Source of the DNA: CALDTK01 sp965215215
GTDB lineage: Bacteria; Bacteroidota; Bacteroidia; Chitinophagales; Saprospiraceae
Length of the DNA stretch: 64,000 nt
Direction: 5' to 3'
NCBI GenBank assembly: GCA_965215215.1
Contig: OZ244043.1
Span: forward strand, 806,001-870,000
In this document: positions 1-10,436 of the stretch, piece after piece
Layout of the letters: each line of letters opens with the position of its first letter
How positions within the stretch are numbered: the stretch's first letter is position 1
The notes under the pieces: model-generated
Database searches by the model: none
What the model saw: only the letters and a program-made list of their open reading frames with translations
Told to the model about the DNA's origin: nothing
Translations under genes and position numbers: made by a program

Positions 1-473
1 ACGCCATCGCCGGCAAACAGGTAGCGCTCGGGCTTCGAGAGGTAGAGCACGCTGCCTGGGGTATGCCCCGGAACCGGGAAGTAGGCGACGTCGAGCTCTT
101 CGAGCAAGTCGGCGGAGTCCTGCAAGGTAGCGGCGCCGCTGTCGCCCGCGTCGGCCTCGTGCACGAGTACCGGTGCTCCGCCAACGGACCGACTCAGCTC
201 GGCGGCGCTCAGCTTAGCCTGGTCGAGGAGGTCGGCGTGCGTGATGAGTAGGGCCAGCACCTGCCGGTCGCCGATGAAGGCTTCGACCGCGGCGCTCGTG
301 ATGGCGTGCACGGCGTCGACGAGGATGACCCCGCCCGAACCGCGGTTAAGTCCGTACGATTGTCCCTTGCGAAAGCGGCGCTTGGGTACACGGAAGAGGG
401 TGAGGTCGTCGGCCACCTCGTGGGCCTGTCCGTCGAGGAGTTCGGCGAATTGCGAATTCGGGAAGTGCTTCAT
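1..473 (-). CDS. Metallo-beta-lactamase-fold hydrolase, N-terminal part (cut by window edge)
   Basis: The protein starts MKHFPNSQFAELL at the ATG at 473-471 and runs off the left edge. About 157 residues are visible. MBL-fold landmarks are a THADLLDQ segment where THxHxDH is expected, VHEAD, PGHTPGSVLYL and FAGDG. The HTPGS histidine and the AGD aspartate are kept. The first metal motif is changed: compared with the common HADLDH variant it has an extra Leu, and the final His is Gln. Metal binding at one site may therefore be lost. The substrate cannot be inferred. A run of nine C (coding strand) lies 13-21 bases upstream of the ATG. The fold assignment is fairly sure; catalytic activity is not. 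Confidence 0.75.
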   Translation of the reverse strand, partial: MKHFPNSQFAELLDGQAHEVADDLTLFRVPKRRFRKGQSYGLNRGSGGVILVDAVHAITSAAVEAFIGDRQVLALLITHADLLDQAKLSAAELSRSVGGAPVLVHEADAGDSGAATLQDSADLLEELDVAYFPVPGHTPGSVLYLSKPERYLFAGDG

Positions 474-485
474 CTGTCGAAAATC

Positions 486-494
486 GGGGGGGGG
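486..494. repeat. G9/C9 homopolymer upstream of the MBL gene
   Basis: Nine consecutive G on the + strand lie 13-21 bases upstream of the ATG at 473 of the minus-strand MBL gene, in the 5' leader. Such tracts slip in replication. The position could change promoter or leader spacing but not the reading frame. Confidence 0.6.
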
Positions 495-576
495 TGAGTG
501 GGTTGGTGGCCGCGTCGATGGGCTCCGTAGGTACAGCGAGCTTTCGGCCTCCGAGGTTCAGCCGTCGCGGCGGACG

Positions 577-1014
577 CTAGAAGATCCAGTGGTACAGCGC
601 CCTGGCGATAAAGAACACCCCGACCAACGAGCAGATGGTGGTTACCACGAGCACGAACAAGCAGCCGATAATCGCGGCGTACTCCTTCTTCGCGATCCGG
701 AGACGGCGGGGATTATCGCTCAGGTAGTCGTCCCCGTAGAGCTCGATGGCCTGGAGGTTGATGTCGGCCTGCGGGTCGCCCCAGCTGGTCCCGCCGTCGA
801 GCGGGATGAGCGGCGAGCGCGCGGCGTAGTCGGTGCGGGCGAGGCCGTCGAGCAGGTCGGCGACGAAGAGCACCACCCCGTCGGAGGTGGCGCGCGCGAT
901 AGCGTCCTCCTCGTGCGCCTCCCGGTACAGGCCGAAGGTGGCGGCGTTCGGCTCGGCGAGCTCGCGCAGGTCCTTGGAGAGTTGGGCGATTCGGTCGAGG
1001 TCCACGGTCGCCAA
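577..1014 (-). CDS. Small hypothetical protein with C-terminal membrane anchor
   Basis: 145 residues with a TTG start (MATVDLDRIAQLSKDL). The first ~105 residues are soluble and acidic/polar. Residues ~113-143 (AAIIGCLFVLVVTTICSLVG onward) form a strong C-terminal hydrophobic helix, so this looks like a tail-anchored or single-span inner-membrane protein. No family is recognised. Supports for a real gene are the clear amphipathic/TM organisation and the absence of a better competing frame. It is transcribed toward the MBL gene, about 100 bases away, and is divergent from the gene at 1287. Confidence 0.55.
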   Translation of the reverse strand: MATVDLDRIAQLSKDLRELAEPNAATFGLYREAHEEDAIARATSDGVVLFVADLLDGLARTDYAARSPLIPLDGGTSWGDPQADINLQAIELYGDDYLSDNPRRLRIAKKEYAAIIGCLFVLVVTTICSLVGVFFIARALYHWIF

Positions 1015-1079
1015 GGTATCGCCGGCCCCGCAACCCGCTTACCCCCCACGGTACCCCACCACAAAGGCCGGGCCGGGCC

Positions 1080-1092
1080 GCTTCCGCAAAAC
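1080..1092 (-). repeat. Iterated motif, 13-bp form (GTTTTGCGGAAGC)
   Basis: Noncoding copy in the divergent intergenic region 1015-1286. It lies 57 bases from the oppositely oriented copy at 1150. Confidence 0.75.
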
Positions 1093-1149
1093 TTTTTGAG
1101 GGCGCCCAAACGCTACCCGCGCGGCGCCCGACCGGGCCTCCCGGCCCTT

Positions 1150-1163
1150 GTTTTGGCGAAAGC
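1150..1163 (+). repeat. Iterated motif (GTTTTGGCGAAAGC)
   Basis: Noncoding copy in the same divergent intergenic region. Conservation here cannot be explained by protein coding. Confidence 0.75.
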
Positions 1164-1286
1164 CACCCGTCGTCGAAAAAGGGGAAATACACGGTTTTAG
1201 CTACTCGCAATAGGTTGATATGCAATGCTTTAAATACACGATAGCGGCATTACAGCTAGACTTGTAGCAGATCGCAACCGCTCCGC

Positions 1287-1928
1287 ATGTCCCACGCTAC
1301 CGTCACCGCCCTTTCCCTCGCCCTCGTCGTCCTCGCGGGCATCGCCTACCTACTGTACCGGCGCATGCAGCGCGGTGGCGGTGGGGCGACCACGCTCTTC
1401 GAGGCGAGCGATCCGGCGGCCGCGGAGCGGGCGGTGCTGACCGAGCTCGACAACGGCGACCTGCTGATCGAGGCGCCGGTGGTGCACGCCAGGCTGGCGT
1501 CGGGGATCCTGGTGCTCGACGTGAAGTCGGAAGCGCAAAATTACCCGGAAGGCTTCGAGTTGGCGCTCACGGAGTTCGACCCGGGGTGGTTGCGGGCCGG
1601 GGGCTACGGGTACCACGCCGCCGAGGGGCACGTGTTGCTCGGCCCCCAGGGGGATATCTCGAACCGCCTGCTGCGCCGTACCGCCCGGCGCCACGCGCTC
1701 GACCTCCCCGCCGACGCCGGGGACTACGTGCAAGCCTACCCGGTGCAGGGCGTAACGACCGACCCGGGGGATTTCTGCGTTCACGCACACGTGAACCTGC
1801 CGAGCGGCGCGGTGCTCAACCTACGCTACGACTACGCCGCGGCAACCCTCCGGGCCCGCGTACCGGCCAGCGCGCTGTCTTCGCTCGTCAATTACCAAGC
1901 GTTGGGACTGAGCCTGCGGGCCGCCTGA
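1287..1928 (+). CDS. Hypothetical protein with N-terminal transmembrane anchor
   Basis: 213 residues. Residues ~5-25 (TALSLALVVLAGIAYLLY) are a single transmembrane helix followed by the basic RRMQR, giving a type II anchor with the rest of the chain on one side of the membrane. The body (30-213) reads as a mixed alpha/beta soluble domain with phrases such as LDVKSEAQNYPEG and HAHVNLPSGAVLNLRYDY. I do not recognise the family. It lies 31 bases upstream of xylB on the same strand and could be co-transcribed, but nothing in the sequence ties it to xylose use. Confidence 0.65.
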   Translation: MSHATVTALSLALVVLAGIAYLLYRRMQRGGGGATTLFEASDPAAAERAVLTELDNGDLLIEAPVVHARLASGILVLDVKSEAQNYPEGFELALTEFDPGWLRAGGYGYHAAEGHVLLGPQGDISNRLLRRTARRHALDLPADAGDYVQAYPVQGVTTDPGDFCVHAHVNLPSGAVLNLRYDYAAATLRARVPASALSSLVNYQALGLSLRAA

Positions 1929-1959
1929 ACGAGCGTGCGGCCCGTGCGATCTTGGCCGC

Positions 1960-3444
1960 ATGTCCACCACCGCCCTCGGCATTGATCTGGGTAGCTCCTC
2001 GGTCAAGGTCTCGCTCCTCGACCTACGTACCGCCAAAGCGTTGGCGCACGCGCAGAGCCCAACCGACCACGAGCTCGCGATGCGGGCGCCGCAACCGGGT
2101 TGGGCCGAACAAGATCCCGAGGTTTGGTGGGAGCACACCGTACTCGCGCTACGCGCACTGAGCGCGCGGTCTCCGCTCGGGGGGGTCGCCGCCATCGGGA
2201 TCGGCTACCAGATGCACGGCCTCGTGTTACTCGATGCGGCGGGGGAGCCGGTGCGGCCTTCGATCATTTGGTGCGACAGCCGGGCCGTAGAAACGGGGCG
2301 CGGGGCGGCCGAGCGACTCGGACCCGAAATCCTCCGTCGGCACACCCTCAACAGCCCCGGCAACTTCACGGCGAGCAAGTGGGGCTGGGTCGCCGGGCAC
2401 GAGCCCGACGTTTTAGCGAAAGCGACCACGGCGATGCTGCCCGGGGATTACATCGCCTTCCGGCTGACCGGGCAGCGGGCCACCACGGCGAGCGGGTTGA
2501 GCGAAATGGTGCTGTGGGATTTCGCCGAGCGGCGCACGGCTACGGCGGTACTCGATGCACTCGGACTCGACGGGGGCCTGCTGCCGCCGCTCGTACCGAC
2601 CTTCGGCGAACAGGGGCAAATCGCTAGATCCGTTGCCGAACGACTGGGCCTTCCCCCCACCGCCAAGGTGAGTTACCGCGCCGGCGACCAACCCAACAAC
2701 GCCCTGTCCCTCAAGGTCCTCGAACCCGGCGAGACGGCCACCACCGCCGGCACCTCCGGCGTGGTGTACGCCGTGAGCGGCGAGCGGCACTTCGACGAAC
2801 GGCAGCGGGTTAATACGTTCGCGCACGTCAACGATACCGCGGGCGCCGAACGCCTCGGTATCCTGCTGTGCGTCAACGGCACCGGCTCCGCCTACGCCTG
2901 GTTGCGCCGCACCCTCGGAGCGGGCGGGAGACCACCGGGCTACGCGGAGCTCAACGCGTGGTCCGACGCGGTAGCCGAGGCGCAGTCGGACCTGCGCTTC
3001 TACCCTTTCGGCAACGGCGCGGAGCGCTACCTCCAAAACCGGGCGCCCGGCGCGCGGCTCGAGGGACTCCAATTCCTGCACCACGGCGCCCCGCAACTTA
3101 CCGCCGCCGTGCAGGACGGCATCGCCGCGGCTCTGGCGCACGGTACCCTGGCGCTCGGGGAGCTGGGTGCCGCACCCCGCGTGTTGCGGGCCGGGCGGGC
3201 CAATTTGTTCTTGAGCGACCGCTTCTGTCAGGCCTTCTCGCAGCTCACCGGGGCACCCCTCGAGCTGTTTTCGACCGACGGCGCCCAGGGGGCCGCCCGC
3301 GGCGCGGCCTACGGGGCGGGACTGTACGACTCCCTCGATACCGCCCTCGCCGGAATCGAGTCGTTAGGCCACTTCGAGCCCCAACCCAAGCTGGCCGGCG
3401 CCTACGGGGATTTCTTTTCCGCGTGGAAAGCCGGCTTGGCGTAG
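1960..3444 (+). CDS. xylB: Xylulokinase
   Basis: 494 residues, the usual xylulokinase length. It phosphorylates D-xylulose to xylulose 5-phosphate with ATP, feeding the pentose phosphate pathway. The FGGY-kinase landmarks are the N-terminal phosphate loop GIDLGSSSVKVSLLD, GIGYQMHGLVLLD, IWCDSRA (sugar region), the adenosine-motif stretch TTAGTSGVVYAVSG, and FSTDGAQGAARGAAYGAG near the C terminus. xylA follows after 34 bases on the same strand, so the two form an operon. A copy of the iterated motif (2410-2423) encodes VLAKA. A G7 run occurs at about 2179-2185. Confidence 0.95.
   Translation: MSTTALGIDLGSSSVKVSLLDLRTAKALAHAQSPTDHELAMRAPQPGWAEQDPEVWWEHTVLALRALSARSPLGGVAAIGIGYQMHGLVLLDAAGEPVRPSIIWCDSRAVETGRGAAERLGPEILRRHTLNSPGNFTASKWGWVAGHEPDVLAKATTAMLPGDYIAFRLTGQRATTASGLSEMVLWDFAERRTATAVLDALGLDGGLLPPLVPTFGEQGQIARSVAERLGLPPTAKVSYRAGDQPNNALSLKVLEPGETATTAGTSGVVYAVSGERHFDERQRVNTFAHVNDTAGAERLGILLCVNGTGSAYAWLRRTLGAGGRPPGYAELNAWSDAVAEAQSDLRFYPFGNGAERYLQNRAPGARLEGLQFLHHGAPQLTAAVQDGIAAALAHGTLALGELGAAPRVLRAGRANLFLSDRFCQAFSQLTGAPLELFSTDGAQGAARGAAYGAGLYDSLDTALAGIESLGHFEPQPKLAGAYGDFFSAWKAGLA
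2410..2423 (+). repeat. Iterated motif (GTTTTAGCGAAAGC)
   Basis: Inside xylB, read as VLAKA with the motif starting at codon position 1. Confidence 0.75.
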
Positions 3445-3478
3445 CGAACGATAGCCCGATCCGCGGCATCTTCCCCCC

Positions 3479-4783
3479 ATGTACTTCCCTACCGTCAACC
3501 AAATCCCGTTCGAAGGCCCCGAATCCGATAACCCGCTCGCCTTCCGCTACTACGAGGCCGCGCGAACGGTCGGCGACAGAACCATGGCCGAACACCTCCG
3601 CTTCGCGGTAGCCTACTGGCACTCCTTCGGCAACGCGGGCGCCGATCCCTTCGGCGCGGCGACCTTTAGCTACGCCTGGGACGAAGGGGCTGACGCCAAA
3701 ACGCGAGCCCGCAAGAAGCTCGACGCCGCCTTCGAGTTCATCGGTAAGCTCGGCGCGAATTTTTACTGCTGGCACGATTACGACCTCGTGGAGGAAGCCG
3801 ATACGCTGGCCGAGAGCGAATCGCGCCTCCGGGACGCCGCCGCTTACGCGAAAACCCTCCAGGCCGAGCACGACGTCGAGCTGCTCTGGGGTACGGCCAA
3901 CCTCTTCTCGCACCCGCGTTACATGAACGGCGCGGCGACGAACCCGGATTTCCGGGTGCTCGCCCACGCGGCTGCGCAGGTCAAGATGGCCATCGACGCC
4001 ACCGTGGAGCTGGGGGGACACAATTACGTATTCTGGGGCGGCCGCGAGGGTTACCTCTCGCTACTCAACACCGACTTGAAGCGCGAGCGCGAGCACCTGG
4101 CGCGCTTCCTCGCCCTCGCCCGGGATTACGGGCGGGCCAACGGCTTCTCCGGGAAGTTCCTCATCGAACCGAAACCGATGGAACCGACCAAGCACCAGTA
4201 CGACTACGACGCGGCCACCGTGATCGGCTTCTTGCGGGAGTTCGACCTCCTCGACGACTTCGCCCTCAACCTGGAAGTCAACCACGCGACCCTCGCCGGC
4301 CACACCTTCGAACACGAGCTCCGGACCGCCTCGGCGGCCGGACTGCTCGGCAGCATCGACGCCAACCGGGGCGACGCGCAAAATGGGTGGGACACCGACC
4401 AGTTCCCGAATGATCCCACGGAGCTGGTGCTCGCGATGCGGGTGCTGTTGCACCAGGGCGGCATCGCGCCCGGCGGTATCAACTTCGACGCGAAGTTGCG
4501 GCGGAATTCCACGGATCCCGAGGATCTATTCTACGCCCACATCGGCGGTATGGACGCGTTCGCGCGGGGGCTACTCGGGGCGCACGCCCTGCACGCGGAC
4601 GGGACCCTGGACGAGTCGCTGCGGGCGCGGTACTCGGGTTTTGACGATGGTGCGGGTCGCGACTTCGAGACCGGCCACTCCACACTGGGAGATTTGGCGA
4701 AGTTGGCCGGCGGGCAGGGGGCCATACCCAGCACGAGCGGCAGGCAGGAGTACTTGGAGAATTTGGTGAGTCGGTATGTATGA
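3479..4783 (+). CDS. xylA: Xylose isomerase
   Basis: 434 residues, the length of the longer (class II) xylose isomerases. It interconverts D-xylose and D-xylulose using two divalent metals, supplying the substrate for XylB. Catalytic and metal motifs are FYCWHDYDLV (catalytic His-Asp), FLIEPKPMEPTKHQYD (metal Glu and Lys), EVNHATLAGHTFEHEL, and SIDANRGDAQNGWDTDQFPND (metal Asp/His region, given in part). It starts MYFPTVNQIPFEG. No transporter or regulator for xylose lies in this window. Confidence 0.96.
   Translation: MYFPTVNQIPFEGPESDNPLAFRYYEAARTVGDRTMAEHLRFAVAYWHSFGNAGADPFGAATFSYAWDEGADAKTRARKKLDAAFEFIGKLGANFYCWHDYDLVEEADTLAESESRLRDAAAYAKTLQAEHDVELLWGTANLFSHPRYMNGAATNPDFRVLAHAAAQVKMAIDATVELGGHNYVFWGGREGYLSLLNTDLKREREHLARFLALARDYGRANGFSGKFLIEPKPMEPTKHQYDYDAATVIGFLREFDLLDDFALNLEVNHATLAGHTFEHELRTASAAGLLGSIDANRGDAQNGWDTDQFPNDPTELVLAMRVLLHQGGIAPGGINFDAKLRRNSTDPEDLFYAHIGGMDAFARGLLGAHALHADGTLDESLRARYSGFDDGAGRDFETGHSTLGDLAKLAGGQGAIPSTSGRQEYLENLVSRYV
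3842..3855 (-). repeat. Iterated motif (GTTTTCGCGTAAGC on the minus strand)
   Basis: Inside xylA. The sense strand reads GCTTACGCGAAAAC and encodes AYAKT. A one-mismatch copy lies nearby at 3689-3702, encoding ADAKT. Confidence 0.7.
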
Positions 4784-4900
4784 TAGGATGGCGGCTATCG
4801 GGCCCGTACGCCTAATAAAATTATCTCATACTTAACGCGGCCCGCCGGTGCAACCCAAGGACTTCAATTAGGTTTGACGTGCCAAACCAATTGTAACCCC

Positions 4901-8116
<3,216 letters not shown>

Positions 8117-8127
8117 TCGACTTGGCT

Positions 8128-8164
8128 ATTTGGCGAGTCCGAGTACCTTCTCGGCTCACCAAAT
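8128..8164 (+). terminator. Long hairpin between the nuclease gene and dodecin
   Basis: An inverted repeat pairs 8128-8143 with 8150-8164 (15 pairs, one bulge, one mismatch, 6-nt loop TACCTT). It begins 12 bases after the nuclease stop codon. There is no U-tract, so it may be a weak terminator or an mRNA 3'-end stabiliser rather than a classical intrinsic terminator. Confidence 0.5.
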
Positions 8165-8178
8165 GCCTCCCCGGAGGC
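8165..8178 (+). promoter_or_regulatory. Shine-Dalgarno-like GGAGG inside a GC-rich hairpin before dodecin
   Basis: GCCTCC (8165-8170) pairs with GGAGGC (8173-8178). The GGAGG at 8173-8177 is 8 bases from the dodecin ATG and is one of the few strong SD-like sequences in the window. The pairing would hide it. Confidence 0.4.
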
Positions 8179-8185
8179 CCGAATT

Positions 8186-8392
8186 ATGGCCATCATGAAA
8201 GTTATCGAAGTCCTCAGCGATTCCACCAAAAGCTGGGAAGATGCTACCGCCGAGGGCGTGCGCCGCACCGCCAAAACCGTTAAGGGCATTCGCTCCGCCT
8301 ACATCAACGAGCAGAGCGTCGTCGTGGACGACAAGGGCAAGGTGACCGCCTACCGCGTCAACCTCAAGATCACCTTCGAGGTTAAATCTTAG
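8186..8392 (+). CDS. Dodecin, flavin-binding protein
   Basis: 68 residues, exactly the dodecin size. Dodecins form hollow dodecamers that store riboflavin, lumichrome or FMN in the cytoplasm and limit flavin photodamage. The sequence matches the family from end to end: MKVIEVLSDSTKSWEDATAE (beta1, then the helix with the conserved S-W flavin-stacking Trp), GVRRTAKTVKGIRSAYINEQ, and the final strand YRVNLKITFEV. It lies 6 bases upstream of the ABM monooxygenase gene and is probably in the same transcript. Translation may be limited by the hairpin at 8165-8178. Confidence 0.93.
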   Translation: MAIMKVIEVLSDSTKSWEDATAEGVRRTAKTVKGIRSAYINEQSVVVDDKGKVTAYRVNLKITFEVKS

Positions 8393-8398
8393 CCACCC

Positions 8399-8728
8399 AT
8401 GCAAGTTTCCGAAGCCGCTCAGCGGGGCGTGTGGCTCACCGTGGAGTTCTACATCAAGGCGGACAAGCTGGAGCAGGCCGAGGCGCTCTTCGAGCAGCAC
8501 GTCAGCGACGGGCGCAAAGACCGCGGCAACCTGTTCTTCACCATGCTGCGCCACCGGGATGAACCCAACCGCTTCAAGAGCATCGAGTGCTGGGAGACGG
8601 CGGCCGACATCGAGAACCACGATGCCCAACCGCACCACGCCCCGTTTTTGGCCAAGCTCAAGGAGCTCGAGTCGAAACCGAAGCTGGTCGTGAAGTTCGA
8701 TTTCTTCGCGCAGGGTACTCCGGCCTGA
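8399..8728 (+). CDS. Antibiotic-biosynthesis-monooxygenase (ABM) domain protein, YgiN-like
   Basis: 109 residues with a ferredoxin-like ABM fold: GVWLTVEFYIKADKLEQAEA (beta1-alpha1), GNLFFTMLRHRDEPNRFKSI (beta2-beta3), IECWETAADIENHDAQPHHA and a C-terminal strand VVKFDFF. Family members are small dimeric cofactor-free oxygenases acting on quinols or similar compounds. The true substrate here is unknown. It immediately follows dodecin, suggesting a shared redox or flavin-linked role, which is inference only. Confidence 0.8.
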   Translation: MQVSEAAQRGVWLTVEFYIKADKLEQAEALFEQHVSDGRKDRGNLFFTMLRHRDEPNRFKSIECWETAADIENHDAQPHHAPFLAKLKELESKPKLVVKFDFFAQGTPA

Positions 8729-8773
8729 TGTACCTTCGGGAAAGCATAGGCGTGGTTAACCCCGCGCCTGCAA

Positions 8774-8846
8774 GCGAGAATAGCTCAGTTGGTAGAGCAT
8801 CAGCTTCCCAAGCTGAGGGTCGCGAGTTCGAATCTCGTTTCTCGCT
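8774..8846 (+). tRNA. tRNA-Gly (anticodon CCC)
   Basis: Complete cloverleaf: acceptor GCGAGAA/TTCTCGC, D arm GCTC-AGTTGGTA-GAGC, anticodon arm TCAGC-TTCCCAA-GCTGA with anticodon CCC, variable loop GGGTC, T arm GCGAG-TTCGAAT-CTCGT, discriminator T. The CCA end is not encoded. It reads GGG glycine codons, which are common in this GC-rich sequence. Confidence 0.95.
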
Positions 8847-8857
8847 CCGTACTTCGT

Positions 8858-8891
8858 TAGCCGATTAGTGCTGGTAGCCGGTTAGTGCTCC
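8858..8891. repeat. Imperfect 17-bp tandem duplication
   Basis: TAGCCGATTAGTGCTGG (8858-8874) is followed directly by TAGCCGGTTAGTGCTCC (8875-8891), 14 of 17 identical. The second copy holds the stop codon of the minus-strand gene ending at 8882. Confidence 0.75.
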
Positions 8892-9472
8892 GTGGCGCGC
8901 TCGCGGCGGAGACGTTCGTTGTCGCTGGCGAGCTGACTCACGCGCTCCTCCAGGCCCTTCGCCTTGGTTCGCATCGCCTTGAGGCTGGCGAGGGTTTCGG
9001 CGTCGAAGGCCGTCGGGGCCGCCTGGGGGCGGTTGCGCGATTTGATCGTTTGGAGCTCGGCGGTCAGCGTGGCCACCCGGTTGCGCAAGCCCAGGGTATG
9101 GTCTTCTTGCCGGGTACGCTCGCTCGTGAGCTCGAGGACCTCCGCCTGCGCGCGCTGTGCCTGTTCGTTGACGCGCTGTAGGTCCGCTTGGTGCCGCGTG
9201 CCCTCCGCCATCAGCGTGCGCAGGCGCTCGGCGTACTCCCGCGATTTTACCTGTTCGCGCTCCAGCTTGCCGCTCACCAGCTGCAGCTCCTGCGCCACGC
9301 GCTGGTGTGCCGCTACGTGCTTGGTGAGGCGCCCCTGCACGCCGCGTACCCGCACGAGGTAGGTGAGTCCGGCCGGCAACAGCCCGATCAGGAAGGCGCA
9401 GGCCAGGAGTCCGAGGAAAACGAGACTCGCCTCTCCGTCGAGTCCATTGAAAAATTGTTCGGCCACGCTCAT
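8882..9472 (-). CDS. Membrane-anchored coiled-coil protein
   Basis: 196 residues. An N-terminal segment (MSVAEQFFNGLDGE) precedes a transmembrane helix (~16-41, LVFLGLLACAFLIGLLPAGL). A long coiled coil follows (~48-196) with heptad-like spacing and many Lys, Glu, Arg and Gln, for example LQLVSGKLEREQVKSREYAE. It overlaps the upstream OmpA-family gene by 4 bases (ATGA), so the two are translationally coupled. Function is unknown; a cell-envelope structural or tethering role is plausible from its partner. Confidence 0.75.
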   Translation of the reverse strand: MSVAEQFFNGLDGEASLVFLGLLACAFLIGLLPAGLTYLVRVRGVQGRLTKHVAAHQRVAQELQLVSGKLEREQVKSREYAERLRTLMAEGTRHQADLQRVNEQAQRAQAEVLELTSERTRQEDHTLGLRNRVATLTAELQTIKSRNRPQAAPTAFDAETLASLKAMRTKAKGLEERVSQLASDNERLRRERATEH

Positions 9473-10335
9473 TGGGTTTCGATCCGTACTTCGACACGCC
9501 GGTTCTGGTAGCGCCCCGCGGGCGACCGGTTGCTAGCGAGCGGCTCGCGCTCCCCGCGTGTCTCCGTGATGATAGGTCCGCTAAATCCGAGCTGCGCGAG
9601 GTACCTCCCTACAGCCTGAGCCCGCCAGAGTCCGAGCGTATCGTTGAAGATCGGTTTCGCGCGGTTGTCGGTGTGCCCGATCAAACGCAAGCTCGCCCCC
9701 CCCTTGCGCTCGAGGGCCTCGACCAAGTCCGACGCGTAGCGCGCGAACTCGTCGTTCGGCGACAGGGCCGAAGAGTTGGTCTCGAAGCGCAAACCGAGCA
9801 GCGCGATGCTGTCCCCGAAATTTTCGAGGTCGGGCACGTCCCTCCGGGAGAACTCGGGGCCGCTGGGTCGCAGTTCGAGCTTTAGCGCCAGCGGCTCCCC
9901 GGCGGGTACGGGGTAGCTGGTTAGTTCGAGGCGCTCGTTGGCTACCCCGCGGCGTTGCAACTCCGCACCGAGCTCCGCGGCGCGGGCCACCCCGAGGTCG
10001 CGGTAGTAGCCCGTCGCCAACGCATCCTCATCGGCGCCGACGGGGGCGAACACATCGAGCGTGTAGTCCGGATGCGCGGCCAGGACGCCGCTGAGCGTGT
10101 CGAGACTGGCCAGCTGCGTAGCGCTCCGCGGCGGCAGGGCCGAATTTTCCGCGTACCGCTCGAGGTACAGCTCCACGCTGTCGCCCCCCGGCAGCACCAG
10201 GACTTGTTTTGCGGAAGCGGTCGCCCCCACCAGCCCAACCCGATCGCACCACTGCATCGTTTCACATACGAAGTAGTAGCGCGCCGTGAGTGCGAAGGGC
10301 ACAAACAGAGCGAGCGAGAGCAGGAGCGGTTTCAT
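9469..10335 (-). CDS. OmpA-family peptidoglycan-binding envelope protein
   Basis: 288 residues. It has an N-terminal hydrophobic signal/anchor (MKPLLLSLALFVPFALTARY), a divergent middle region resembling a first OmpA-like repeat (LDTLSGVLAAHPDYTLDVFA), and a C-terminal OmpA domain (~180-288). The last contains LRFETNSSALSPNDEFARYA and LIGHTDNRAKPIFNDTLGLW...RAQAVGRYL, with the Asp and Arg that bind diaminopimelate. It is predicted to face the periplasm and link to peptidoglycan. It heads a two-gene operon with the coiled-coil protein. Confidence 0.85.
   Translation of the reverse strand: MKPLLLSLALFVPFALTARYYFVCETMQWCDRVGLVGATASAKQVLVLPGGDSVELYLERYAENSALPPRSATQLASLDTLSGVLAAHPDYTLDVFAPVGADEDALATGYYRDLGVARAAELGAELQRRGVANERLELTSYPVPAGEPLALKLELRPSGPEFSRRDVPDLENFGDSIALLGLRFETNSSALSPNDEFARYASDLVEALERKGGASLRLIGHTDNRAKPIFNDTLGLWRAQAVGRYLAQLGFSGPIITETRGEREPLASNRSPAGRYQNRRVEVRIETQ
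10206..10218 (+). repeat. Iterated motif, 13-bp form (GTTTTGCGGAAGC)
   Basis: Inside the minus-strand OmpA-family gene, where the sense strand encodes ASAKQ. Confidence 0.7.
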
Positions 10336-10436
10336 TCAGTGTTTCTGACGGGGAATGTAAGCAACCTAGGGATAGCAACTCCGAAGCATTTATAACTCCG
10401 TTAGAATCATGGAGTAAGTCGATAATCACAAAGCAT

